A stretch of 64,000 bases of DNA from Adiantum capillus-veneris (Eukaryota; Streptophyta; Polypodiopsida; Polypodiales; Pteridaceae): contig CM043971.1 of NCBI GenBank assembly GCA_014529385.2, positions 53,789,209 through 53,853,208 of the forward strand. The letters are read 5' to 3'. Shown piece after piece: positions 11,625 through 22,283 of the stretch (its first letter is position 1; every line of letters begins with the position of its first letter). Under the pieces are notes generated by a model, which searched no databases, was not told where the DNA came from, and was given only the letters and a program-made list of their open reading frames with translations. Made by a program: the position numbers and the translations under genes.

Positions 11625-11632
11625 TATAAAAG
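11625..11632 (+). promoter_or_regulatory. TATA box of element D 5' LTR
   Basis: TATAAAAG sits in the expected U3 position and is repeated at 29796-29803 in the 3' LTR. The GA tract begins 68 bp downstream of it, probably in the transcribed leader. Confidence 0.8.
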
Positions 11633-11697
11633 CCAAAGTTTTTGTAACCTAAGGGGGATTATTAATCAAAGTGAGTTTTTGAGCGCCGTGACTGTGT

Positions 11698-11699
<2 letters not shown>

Positions 11700-11776
<77 letters not shown>
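11700..11776. repeat. (GA)n microsatellite in 5' LTR
   Basis: It is 77 bp of pure GA. The 3' LTR equivalent (29871-29965) is 95 bp, so the tract has changed length since insertion. Confidence 0.98.
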
Positions 11777-11778
<2 letters not shown>

Positions 11779-12405
11779 TTATCTACTTGCTACGCGAGCT
11801 ACGGAGCCGCCATTGGAGAAGTGACACCGCCATTGTGTTAGCAACGGCGAGAGCTACGCACAGATACCAAGAGTGCACGCTATCGACTTTTATGTGTGGT
11901 AAGTTCCTACGAGCTTCGGTGTGAGTTTTCTTCCAACTCGTGTGTCGGAATGGAGCGTGCAGCATATCTATAGAACCACAACGAGTAGAGCTACACATTA
12001 GTACCATCGGAGTCAAGTTTCGATCACCTGTATTTTTTTGGCCTGTCTTCATACGCGTTTACCGCACGGAGTGGTTATAGGTTGATTTTGCAGTTCAAGT
12101 CTTTAGAGTGTTGTTCTTACCTAGTGTATAGACTTCCCCTTGAGTTTGAGATCGATTCGATGATTCTAGATCTTGTTTCGTATAGCATTCGTTCGTAGTA
12201 CGGATTTCAGTCACTTGCGTATTTTAGAACTTAGATTTGATTTCCTTAGTAGTGATTGTCATTAGAAGGTCGAGTAGGTGATTTGACACCCACCTAGTTG
12301 TTTCTATGCGCCTGCAGGTCAAGCTCCGTCCTCGTCTGACAAATTCTGTTGTTGGTTGAGTTCTCGCTATTTAGCTTCCGCTAGCGGCATAACCGCCTTT
12401 ACATT

Positions 12406-12423
12406 TGGCGCCGTTGCCGGGGA
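12406..12423 (+). other. Primer-binding site, tRNA-Asp
   Basis: TGGCGCCGTTGCCGGGGA is the complement of the 3' end of plant tRNA-Asp(GUC) including CCA. It starts 2 bp after the LTR. Confidence 0.9.
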
Positions 12424-12463
12424 CGAGAGCCCTAAGTAGATGACCTTAGACTAATCCTACGAG

Positions 12464-14032
12464 GTGAGTCGTATAAACTACTTTGTATACTTTAGTTAGA
12501 AAAGATCTAGGAGTGGTGGACTCCGAAGATCTCGAGAGATACTAGGAAGTGGGGTATTCCTGGGTCTTCCGTGTTGACAGTATTTTTAGTTTAGCTTAGA
12601 TTTGTTTGTTGTTTTGTTGGTGTTGAGTAGTTGTTGATAGAAGAAGAATTTGCTAGTCCGTGAGTGACAGTGGATCTCTTTAAAATCACAATTACCAAAC
12701 CCATTTTATGATTAGGAATAGCTTAGGTAGGACTTCATTTGATCCTGATCTGGAGCTAGTAATCATTGGAGTATTTGCTTGATATGGTTGATTGCATGAT
12801 AGATCACTAAACCGTCGAGTTAGTAGTGAAACTTGCAATAAACAAAAGTCACAGAAATTTTTTGTGTATCTGGGAGCTGCTGAGCACTTGAGAAAGCTTT
12901 AGGAAGGATTCTGTGCCAAAAAACTGGAAATCTGCAACTTTAGACATCATACGCGTATGATGTCTAAATGACCAAACAGAGACCAAAACAGAAATTTTGA
13001 CTTTACCAGAGTGTTCAAAAGGGGGGTTATACCCTAATTTCAACTTAAAACAAGAGCATTAACACTCAAAGAAACCCAAAAAGACAAGTCGGAGTCCAAG
13101 AAACGCAAAGAATAGGAAATTTTGGATTGAGATCTTGTTTTTACATTCAAACCTGACAAAAACACTTGAAACTCAATTATAAACATTGGAGAAGGCTTAA
13201 AACCAAGAATAGTCAAAATCTGGGACAAAAGACATCATACGCGTATAATGTCTTTTAGCACATCCACTGCTTATTTTTGATATCTGACCTGACAAGATTG
13301 TTACAAACACTGTAGAAAGCATAAATATCAAGTCTTGACCCAAATTGATGAAAAAGACATCATACGCGTATGATGTCTTTGACCTAATTTTGGACATATT
13401 TTGATACTTTGCCAACACAGATCCATTGTAATAGCTGTCTAGAGGTTATATTTCAAGTTTCATCCCATTTGGATCACAATTGACCCAAAACAAGTCAAAA
13501 GCGGAAAATTGCCAAGAAAAGCCTAAATTAGCCATAACTTGCTCAAACAGAGTTCAAACTGAATTTTGTGAGTGGACAGAGCATAAGGGGGCTACTAAGA
13601 GTGAGCATAACCAAAATAGTCCAAATCTGTGAAAAAAGACATCATACGCGTATAATGTCTTTTTCAGCATAACTGCAACAAAATTCTCACTTGATGAAAC
13701 AGAAGTTGTCCAACTGACAAGATTAAACAATTGACCAAGTATCAATCAGTTTGAATCAATTCTGACCACAAAAACTTGGGAAAACAAATTGCCGAGACGG
13801 AAAAGTTAAAGTCCTTTAGGGGAATTGATGAATTTGAGATCGGGCAGGAATCTCCAGAATAACCAACCAAAACAAGGGGAACAAGCAAGTGTCATATCAA
13901 CCGAGGGAAGTGTAAACCAAAGTTGGGTGTAACCATTAGAGCCGATCTTTGAAGGAAGTGTTTCTGATACTTCTTCGGAGAGATCTTACGAGATTTTCAC
14001 TGAACACTTGGAACACTTGAACCTGAACAACA
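12464..14032 (+). other. Predicted leader intron of element D
   Basis: A consensus donor (GAG then GTGAGT at 12464) lies 40 bp after the PBS. A plausible acceptor (AACAACAG) ends at 14032, 8 bp before the gag ATG. The 1.57 kb between them has no credible ORF and carries the first four palindromes. The donor is strong and the acceptor only moderate, so this is a prediction. The alternative is an unspliced long leader. Confidence 0.45.
12943..13659. repeat. Palindrome cluster 1 (four copies)
   Basis: Copies lie at 12943-12964, 13231-13252, 13356-13377 and 13638-13659. The left arm is GACATCATACG and the right arm its reverse complement, giving 22 bp with an ACGCGT centre. Copies 1 and 3 are perfect. 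Copies 2 and 4 share one change in the right arm (GATGTC to AATGTC). Flanking A/T runs extend the symmetry to 28-32 bp in places. Start-to-start spacing is 288, 125 and 282 bp. Confidence 0.97.
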
Positions 14033-14040
14033 GAGAAAAT

Positions 14041-14715
14041 ATGGCAGAAGGACCATCAAACCCTTCCGCCACAATGAAGCTATTGTTCATAAAATATCAG
14101 TACGACAATGAGCAAGGTGCCAAGATCTACAAAGATGGAATGGACCGCTATTGTGTAAAGATAGAAGATAGACCTAGTGAGTTCAAGGACTTAGTGCCTG
14201 TGAGCTATAGCGGAGATAGATATCTAGATGACGAGGGTACCATGTACTTGGTAGTAATAAACCCTAACATTGTGGACAAGTGGGGATTGATGGGCACCAA
14301 AGCCAAAGTAGATGAAGAACTCGAGGAGAAAGCACCAATAATGAACTTCCCTGATGCGAGGTTAAGAAGAGAGAATGAAACTACAAGGATCAACACTGAT
14401 AACATCTATGTGGGGCTATACAAATATAATAATGGGGAGCAAGATCTCTATTATAGATGTGAAGAACCCTACACCGGAGAGTTGACAGACCAAAAAAGAC
14501 TTTATGTCTTTACCTACACAGAGGGATCGGAAGTGAAAATTTCCGCTTACGACAAGTATGGGAGGCAATACTCAACAATGGGCAAGAAAGAATTAGAAGG
14601 ATATACATACTTTGGGGGACCACTACATCAGTATTATGTTACTTCTAGCTCACAAAGACCAACACCAACAAATGGAGTGCAAAACCCAATGACGACAGGA
14701 GGACAAAGAACTTAG
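14041..14715 (+). CDS. Element D gag, N-terminal domain (unknown)
   Basis: I take ATG 14041 as the gag start (AAAATATGGC, good plant context), because the frame upstream has no other ATG. The 224-codon segment up to TAG 14713-14715 is rich in Tyr and charged residues and includes repeated K/Y patterns (LYKYNNGEQDLYYRCEE, YDKYGRQYSTMGKKE). I know no domain like it. The same frame continues through the TAG into the capsid region, so this is the N-terminal part of gag rather than a separate gene. It precedes the capsid domain where other gypsy elements have only a short matrix-like stretch. Confidence 0.6.
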   Translation: MAEGPSNPSATMKLLFIKYQYDNEQGAKIYKDGMDRYCVKIEDRPSEFKDLVPVSYSGDRYLDDEGTMYLVVINPNIVDKWGLMGTKAKVDEELEEKAPIMNFPDARLRRENETTRINTDNIYVGLYKYNNGEQDLYYRCEEPYTGELTDQKRLYVFTYTEGSEVKISAYDKYGRQYSTMGKKELEGYTYFGGPLHQYYVTSSSQRPTPTNGVQNPMTTGGQRT

Positions 14716-16176
14716 GCTGCTGACTCTTCAAGTCAACCTCAGTACTCGGAGCCCGGACCAATGGGATCATTACATTCCAGAGAGTCAATGGATACGAATC
14801 GAGGTAGTGCAGTTCCAATTCCCACGTATACCACTCCAGGTCCAAGGTTCGAAGCGGAACCATCACATTTACCTCCTAGTAGTAGACTCAGGGCAGGGGA
14901 ACCGACAAGGGTAACCCATGAAGTCCATGATGCTAGAGAAAGCTTTAGCCGGGACACAGGAGCAATGAGATTGGTAGCAGACCATAGACGTATGAGACCA
15001 TCTCAAGTAGCCAAGTGTATGCCAAAGAAGTATGGTGGTTCAGGAGATCCGTATGCACATGTGTCACTCTTTAAGCAAGTCTTAAGAGCTGAGCAGATAA
15101 CAGATTTCCATACACAATACGAGGGATTTGGTATTACTCTAGAAGGTACGGCATTGACATGGTTTCAACCACTGAACAGAGGGGGATTCCATGACATTGA
15201 CCATTTGCTAAGAGAGTTTGCTGAGGAATTCTCAAAACGAGGGATTAAGCACAATACGGTCTCACAAATATATGCTTTTAAACAGAGAGAACACTAAAAA
15301 GTGAAGGAAGCTTCACTTCGCTTCAAACAATACATTGAGAGATGTCCAGTACGTGAACGACCACAAGATGACAGACTATCTGTTCTCTTTATTGAAGGAT
15401 TGAGAAACGACACTCTCAAGAAGGACTTGCACTTGAAAGCTTGTACAAGTTTCGAGCAAGTGACGAGAGCAGCATTGTACTTAGTGGATAACTGTATGGT
15501 TTATGGAGAGGTGTCAGCGGATACAGATTTTACATCCAGTAGCTCTTCCTCCATAGCGAGCGAGACTACCACTAAAAAGAATGTTCAAACAACAACCATG
15601 CTAAATGTAGAGCAAATGATAGAAGATGCTCTAAAAAGGATGGCACCATACCAAAAACCATTGCCAAAACCACTGAAATGGTGTGCTATTGAACAAAAAT
15701 GGACAAACCATCCAACAGAGGAGTGCTATTACAACAAAGGATATGTAAGGGAGCGTCAATATGCACCTCCTGCTCAATTAGCACCACCTCAGGTACATCC
15801 AGTACCTCGATACCCAACGGGAAATGTACTAGGACCTATGGGGATAGAAAGACCGTAACCGGTATTGGGAGAACAACCACCTTTACCAGGAGCAAGACCA
15901 GTGGGCATTAGATATGCACCAACCTTAGAGAATCAGGAAGAACAAGCCTTAGTGCCTGTTCAAGCCTATTATGAAGAATCTGGTGCACACATGTCTCCAA
16001 CTGTGTATTACCCACGAAAAGAACCCAAACAACCAGAACCATGGGGCATGATTGGGAATGTTGGAATACCAACAATTACAAGTGCTTCTGATGAAGAGAG
16101 ATACAATTTGGACGCAAGAACATTGATGTTCATAGCTCATGGACGGTTAACAGGACAAAGACCATCCTATCCATAA
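14716..16176 (+). pseudogene. Element D gag: capsid domain
   Basis: In frame with the N-terminal domain. The retrotransposon gag (capsid) signature spans about 15000-15500: KKYGGSGDPYAHVSLFKQ, TALTWFQPLNRGGF, LLREFAEEFSKRG, ASLRFKQYIERC and LRNDTLKKDLHL. This domain assembles the virus-like particle that packages element RNA. TAA codons at 15298-15300, 15856-15858 and 16174-16176 interrupt it without changing frame. A proline-rich linker (15740-16170) follows. Confidence 0.82.
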
Positions 16177-17560
16177 AGGACGAATCAAGTGGGACCAAGA
16201 CCAGCACTAGGACCCTGTTACAAGTGTGGAGGTGACCATCTGATGAATGTTTGTCCACATACGGAAATCATTAGAATTAACGCTTATTGCACTGAGTGTG
16301 GGGTTACTCACTTCATTGAGGATTGTTCAAAGAATCCAAACAAAGTGCAAAAGACGACATTGAATATGCTAGAAACTATTCCTACCAGCAGTGGGTCTGA
16401 AAATGAAACTCTGATACCAACGCAAGTTGTTACTAGAGCTCAAGCTAAGAAAACCACTAGAGAACCTGAGAATGGAAAGTTAGCGACTGAAGTGGTTAGT
16501 CAAGGACCGCGGAGTCAGAGAAACACATGGAAAGCTAGAAAAGCATGCATGAAGTTGAGAAAAGAACGTGAAGACGCTATTCTAGCTGAGGAACTAAAGC
16601 GAACTAAAGATAGATTAGAAAAACTTGAGAGTCAAAACGAGAAACGAGAGATGAGCCTGGAAAGAACGAAACAAAAGAGTATCAAAGAAACAACGAGCTT
16701 AAGCTCAGGGGGATCAATGCTAGTCGACAAAGTACACGAACCATTGGACGCACTAATGAGAGCTTACGAAGCTAGGTTAAAGAACAACCAAACACAAGAA
16801 CAGAGGTGGATGACATACCCAAACGCGGAATTGGAAAAGCAGAGACTTGAAATGTGCCAGAGAATGATCGAGACTGCACAAGCCTTATTAGAACCACCAA
16901 GAGAAACAATGAATTGTGGAACGAAAAACCCAATTCAGCAAGAGACTATCATTTCACGAGTAGCTGAAAAGACTCACAGTGCACAAAAGTCTGAAGATAC
17001 ACACAAGGATGACCGCATAGTATTGAACACAACTGATCAGGAGATAGAGAGTTTTCATCCAGTCATACAGAGGTCTTACGGAAGAGATGAGGATTACAAT
17101 GAATTTTGGAAACAAGTGAGAGAGGAAAACTTTGCAAACGAGCTAAGTTGCCAAGCTAATCAGACAAAATGGGAAAAGGACATCAGGAATCCTCCCATAG
17201 TGGAATTTGAGGCAGGATCTCAAGTGGACTTGGATCTGCAATCTTACTGGGGAGATGGGGGCTCTGTTAGAACAATGGAGAGCAAACCTCATTCACTAAA
17301 TACCTTACCTTCATACTTAGGAGAGTATGAAGCAAAATCCGAGATTAGAGCACTTCCCTCACGAAGAATCTCATCAGAAAAAGTCATGGACTCGCAAGGA
17401 TTGATAGAGATCTTGTCAACACCAGTGACATGCACTATCACTCTAGTTGAGCTTTTGAGGCTAAGAGCACATATGTGGACCACTGTAGGAAAATGCTTGG
17501 AGAAATTTGGGATAAAAGACCCAACATCGAGACTGCAAGAGGGCATACAAGAGCTGAGCA
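16177..17560 (+). CDS. Element D gag: double zinc knuckle and coiled-coil spacer
   Basis: Two knuckles occur in tandem, CYKCGGDHLMNVC and CTECGVTHFIEDC. Both have spacing C-x2-C-x3-H-x4-C, one residue shorter than the usual CCHC, and they bind nucleic acid in gag. A long charged helical region follows (KELKRTKDRLEKLESQNEKRE-like, 16540-16700), then an acidic spacer of about 280 residues that leads into the protease. The open frame runs without stop from 16177 to 19005. Confidence 0.7.
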
Positions 17561-19005
17561 AACCACAAAAGAACGCTAAGCCTGTACCCTTAAACAAGGT
17601 CGGAGAGTATTGCGAAGGTGAAGAGGGGAATACAACCTTACCAGTTGAATTTCAAGGAGTGAACACGATGGCAATACTAGACAGCAAAGCTGGGGTAGCC
17701 ATTGCTACAAAAGAAATCTGGAAAAAATGGGGGAAACCAGCAATAAGGAAGACTAGGTTGAAACTCCAATTAGCAGATGGACACATGGAGAAACCTATGG
17801 GGTTATTAGAGAAAGTCGTAGTGACTTCTTGCGGCATTGAATACGAACATACTTTTGCTATTGTCGATTTTGGTAAGGAGAATAACTATGATATCATACT
17901 GGGAAGACCATTCATGAGACAATTGAAAATGGTCCAGGATTGGGGTTACGATCACATATACCTGAGAAATATGGAAACCACTACACGTGTGAACCTGAAA
18001 GACCATAGCTACAAAGATGTGAACCGAACACCGGTAGAGGAGTTTGATTCAGCTACTTTGGCGGGATCCGAATTTCCAGCTTGGTTAGGTAAGCCCAAGG
18101 AGTTATGGATGTGTGGGGCCTCAAAATGTGGAAGTCTGAGGCGAGAAGAATATGTTTTAGAAAGGGCTATCGAAGACGAAACTTATATAGGAGAACCCTT
18201 TCCAGAGGACACGCTTGAACCATTAGAATGGACACACATTCTAGCAACCCTAGATGTTTGTGCAATTCCGGATGGTCCCACAACAAAATTTTGCGACAAG
18301 GACGGGTACGACGTGGTTCCGTACTTCATGTTGAGAACTGTACTCGAAAAAGAAACTGAAAAGAACGATACACTGGAAAAGGAAGATGAAGAAGAGGTGT
18401 TTCACGACATTCCCGATCATCCAGAGTGGGGAAATGAAGCAGACAACGAGTCAACGGACAATTCAAGCGGAAACAAAGAAACTATAACGGATGTCAGATT
18501 TTATGATTTTCCGAACCAAACTAAACAACGCCAGAAACGCTATAGAGCAAAGAGAAAAACAAAGGGGGCTAGAACCAATCCGATGCCTAGAATAAGAGGA
18601 AAAAATCAAATCCTAATGCTAGTAAAGGCGGAAGATTGTGTTAAGGACAAGATTTCTGGAAGAATGAGAGGCAATGATCAGAAGAGCTTACGAAAAGACA
18701 AAAGAAGCTCAAGAAATCAAGTTCAAAGGAATGAAACGAAAATTGAAACAGAAAAATCAGAAAAGAACAAGCGCAACAGAGAATACACGGAGTCCAAGTT
18801 AGAACGTAGAAACAAGTACAGAGAGCTCAAGAAAACTATGAAAGAAGTTTGGACGACAGAAATTGAGAGTGGAGAGGACGAAAACGCCAAAATCAAGGAA
18901 AACATGGATGTTCCCTCTCACTACAGGAAATTCACAATAGAGGATAGGAAGGTGGTATTAACCCAACCCATTCGAGAGAGAAAGGCGAACGAATGTTATG
19001 ACTGA
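17561..19005 (+). CDS. Element D pol: first retropepsin (PR1) and basic linker
   Basis: The protease fold runs from about 17590 to 17960 with AILDSKAGVAIAT (Asp codon 17680-17682) and the C-terminal half IILGRPFMRQLKMVQDW. The catalytic triplet reads D-S-K, so the glycine of D-T/S-G is replaced. Activity is doubtful unless the change is private to this copy. A linker of about 340 residues follows, first acidic, then very basic (RQKRYRAKRKTKGAR), which could hold a nuclear localisation signal. A TGA at 19003-19005 separates it from RT in the same frame. Confidence 0.75.
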
Positions 19006-20540
19006 CCGGAGGATGCAAAAAAAGTTGATTTAGCAGCTCCAGGTGAGACACCTAGACCGGTGTACATAGCCACAGATTTGTCTCCAGGCGAGGAAGAGAG
19101 ACTTTTGAGTCTTCTCCGAGAGTACAGGGATGTGTTTGCATGGTATTATAAGGACTTAAGGGGAGTTGACCCATCGATATGCCAACACACAATCCCACTA
19201 AAACAAGATGCAAAGCCTAGCAGACAGAGACCATACACATATAATGATACATTTTCTAAGCGAATCAAAGAAGAGATAGATAAGCTAATGGAATTTGAAT
19301 TCATATACGAGATTGAACACACCGATTGGGTATCTCCGATTGTGGTGGTACCTAAGAAGAACGGAAAACTCCGAGTGTGTGTCAACTTAAAGAAAGTGAA
19401 TGCTGCAACAATCAGGGACAATTATCCCCTGCCGATAACTGATCATGTTCTAGAGCGTGTATCAGGGAAAACATCATACTCCTTTCTTGATGGTTTTTTA
19501 GGATATAACCAGCTAGCCATAGCACCGGCAGATCAAAATAAAACAGCTTTTGCAATGGAGTGGGGAATTTATGCTTATAGGGTTATGCCTTTTGGTCTAA
19601 CCAATGCTCCCGCAACCTTCCAGAGGCTGATGACGCATGCTTTCAAAGAATACTTAAGGTTGTTTCTAGAAATATACATGGATGACTTATGTGTACATTC
19701 TCTTCTGAGAGATGAGCATCTAGAACACCTAAGAAAAGTATTTGAGAAATGTAGGACATATCGCATTTGTCTCAATCCTGAGAAATGTGTGTTTATGGTC
19801 CGACAGGGCAGAATTCTGGGACATATTGTCTCACAAAACGGAATATCCACGGATTTAGAGAAGATAAAAGTTATAGTGGATATGCCTAGACCAACCAATG
19901 CGAAACAAGTACAGAGCTTTATGGGACATTGCGGATATTATAGACGATTCATTTACATGTACGCTATAATAGGCCAACCACTTTACAGGCTAATAGTGAA
20001 CTTTGAATGGACAGAGGAGTGTGAGGAATCATTCAAGAAATTGAAAGAGGCACTCATTACTGCTCCAGTCTTGAAATCACCAGATTGGGAGAAGATATTC
20101 CATGTGCATATAGATGCTTCGGCATATGCAATAGGATGCATTCTGGCTCAGCCAGAAGAAGGAAACATGGATTTTCCTATCTGTTATGCCAGTCGACAAC
20201 TCAACAATGCAGAGAAGAATTACACCACAACAGAGCGAGAGGGATTAGGAATGATATATGTTGTGAAGAAATTTCGGCATTATCTTCTAGCCAACAAGTT
20301 TGTGTTTTTTTACGATCACCAAGCCTTGCTCTACCTAGTGAATAAACCATGCAATACCGGGAGAATAGTGAGATGGTTCATTATCTTACTGGAATTCGAC
20401 TTCACGGTATTAGTAAAGAAAGGAAAAACACATCTTAGAGCTGATCATCTTTCGCGATTGACGAATGGGGAAGACCCTATAGGAGTAGATGACGACATGC
20501 CAGACGCGTACTTGTTCAACATAGAAATGATACCGAAGTG
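19006..20540 (+). CDS. Element D pol: reverse transcriptase and RNase H
   Basis: This segment copies element RNA into DNA and degrades the RNA strand. RT blocks are [20 protein letters not shown] (19322 on), SFLDGFLGYNQLAI, MPFGLTNAPATFQRL, the catalytic YMDD with Asp codons 19681-19686, and GHIVSQNGISTD. RNase H begins near 20100 with HVHIDASAYAIGC and includes YTTTEREGLGMIY, YDHQALLYL and ADHLSR. No stop occurs from 19006 to 20994. The 23 bases that encode the YMDD region (19670-19692) recur exactly at 24725-24747. Confidence 0.92.
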
Positions 20541-20994
20541 GTCTCAAAATGTCGTTAGCTTATTAACCTATGGAGGAGAGTTTGATAGAAGAGAATACAA
20601 CCAGAAACATATTGCTATTCAGCAATCCAAGAATCTTCAATTGGTTGCAGGAAGGTTGTATCAATTGGGAAATGATCATGTTTTACGACTATGCATCAAT
20701 CCTGAGGAATATAATATATATCTGCGCGAAGCACATGTTCAAGAATGTGCATTTCATTGTTCAAGAAGGAACACATATAGGAATTTGTTACAATTGGGAG
20801 TCTATTGGCCAGGAATGAAAGAAAGCGTACATGAATATGTCACTGTATGTATTGTATGTTCATCAAAACCGCCAGCAGAGTATTCGACATTATATCAGAT
20901 AATGATCGCTCCGGAATGGAGTCAGTATATTGTTGAATATCTCACAAATAGAACTTTCCCAGAAGGAACGTCAAAAGCTCGTCAAAATCTGTAG
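20541..20994 (+). CDS. Element D pol: extra H2C2 module (copy A)
   Basis: Between RNase H and integrase lies an additional integrase-type zinc-binding module, preceded by its own spacer (IPKWSQNVVSLLTYGG ... NLQLVAGRLYQLGNDHVLRLC). Its ligands are EAH, x6, H, x30, C-x2-C (HVQECAFH ... CIVC), exactly the spacing of the second module. A second spacer (APEWSQYIVEYLTNRTFPEG) then repeats the pattern. Frame 1 ends at TAG 20992-20994. The coding sense continues in another frame, so an indel lies near 20990. Element A has only one such module. Confidence 0.75.
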
Positions 20995-20996
20995 AG

Positions 20997-22283
20997 ACAG
21001 AAGCTAGAGATTACGCTTTAATAGGAGATCAACTCTATAAGAGAGGTAAAGACAACCAGCTTAGGATTTGCGCATCAGAGTCTGAGTATGTGATAATCCT
21101 GGAGCAAGCTCATGGAGGAGTAGGTGGAGGCCATTTCTCAGGTGATAAGACAGCAAAACTTGTCTTAGCCGCAGGAATATGGTGGCCAACATTACATATG
21201 GACGCTGAGGAATACGTTAAACGGTGTGATGACTGTCAGCGGACCAAAGTACCACTTAAAAGAGATGATATGCCGCTTAGACCAATGATGGGGGCAAGAG
21301 CTTTTGCAAAATGGGGGATTGATTATGTCGGACCCATTTCACCTCCTGCATATAAGACTCATGCACAATACATCGTTGTGGCTACAGACTATCTAACAAA
21401 GTGGGTCGAAGCAAAGGCAACTCAAAAAGCAGATGCCAGGACCACGGCACAATTTCTATATGAATACGTCTTTGTACGATATGGATTGCCAATAGAAATT
21501 GTGAGTGATCGAGGCACACATTTTATAAATGAAGTGATAGAGATCCTTCTAGATGAATTCATGGTAATCCATAGGAAATCAGCCCCGTATCATCCACAAG
21601 CAAACGGACAAGCTGAAGCAACAAACAAAACCATATGCACGGTCCTTACGAAGATTGTATCTGAGTCGAGAACTGACTGGGACCAGAAGTTGCATTCAAC
21701 ATTATGGGCATATAGGGTAGCATATAAAACATCAATAGGAACGACCCCATATAACATGGTTTTTGGGCTAAATGCTATCTTACCAATAGAATTCTTGATT
21801 TCAACCTTAAGGGTGGCTAAGGATCTAGAGTGGACAGGGCAAGAGCTTTCTGATAGAATAGATGACCTGGAAAAGCTAGACGAGCTTCGCCTAAAAGCAG
21901 TACGTTCTATCTACGCTCAAAAAAGGCGACAAAAGGAATTTTTTGATAAGCATGTGCGGACTAAAGAGTTTAAGGTTGGGGACTATGTCCTAGTTTACAC
22001 TCTAAAACAACATGCTAAGAAGCTTAAAAAGTGAGGGATGGGACCTCTGGTGATTAAAGATCTATCACCAAGTGGAGCGGTCAAGCTTGCTACATTAGAC
22101 GGAGAAGAAATGCCCAATTGGATCAGTGGATGCAGAGTGAAAAAGTATCTTTTGCCGCTAACCCAAGACATGCTTCTCAAAATACATCAAGAAAAGCTGC
22201 GTGTCCAAAAAAAGAAAAAGATTGTGGAGGAAGCGCAAGCCGAGGCGAAGGAAAGAATGGAGAAAAGAAGACTACTACGTTAG
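20997..22283 (+). pseudogene. Element D pol: H2C2 (copy B), integrase core and C-terminus
   Basis: In the new frame the spacer ends in YALIGDQLYKRGKDNQLRIC. The H2C2 module is EQAHGGVGGGHF ... CDDCQR. The catalytic core has its three acidic residues in IDYVGP, VSDRGTHF and QAEATNK, with WAYRVAYKTSIGTTPY following. The C-terminal part (VGDYVLVY) is broken by TGA 22032-22034, then continues GPLVIKDLSPSGAVKLATLDG and a charged helix to TAG 22281-22283. There is no chromodomain. All three integrase active-site residues are present. Confidence 0.9.

Larger units (their letters stand above)
11416..12403 (+). repeat. Element D 5' LTR
   Basis: It starts TGTTGAGCCAGCAGAGG and ends CCTTTACA. TATAAAAG lies at 11625-11632 and a (GA)n tract at 11700-11776. 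TCATACGCGT at 12049-12058 equals the left half plus centre of the internal palindrome. The 3' LTR has lost its CpG there (TCATATGCGT). Confidence 0.95.

Noticed and set aside
12943-13659. CRISPR-like regular repeats
   Set aside because: The DNA is eukaryotic, the repeats are palindromes 125-288 bp apart with diverged spacers, there are only four or five per cluster, and no cas genes are present.
14008-14040. Gag start at 14008
   Set aside because: The codon there is TTG. The first ATG in the frame is 14041, with good context.
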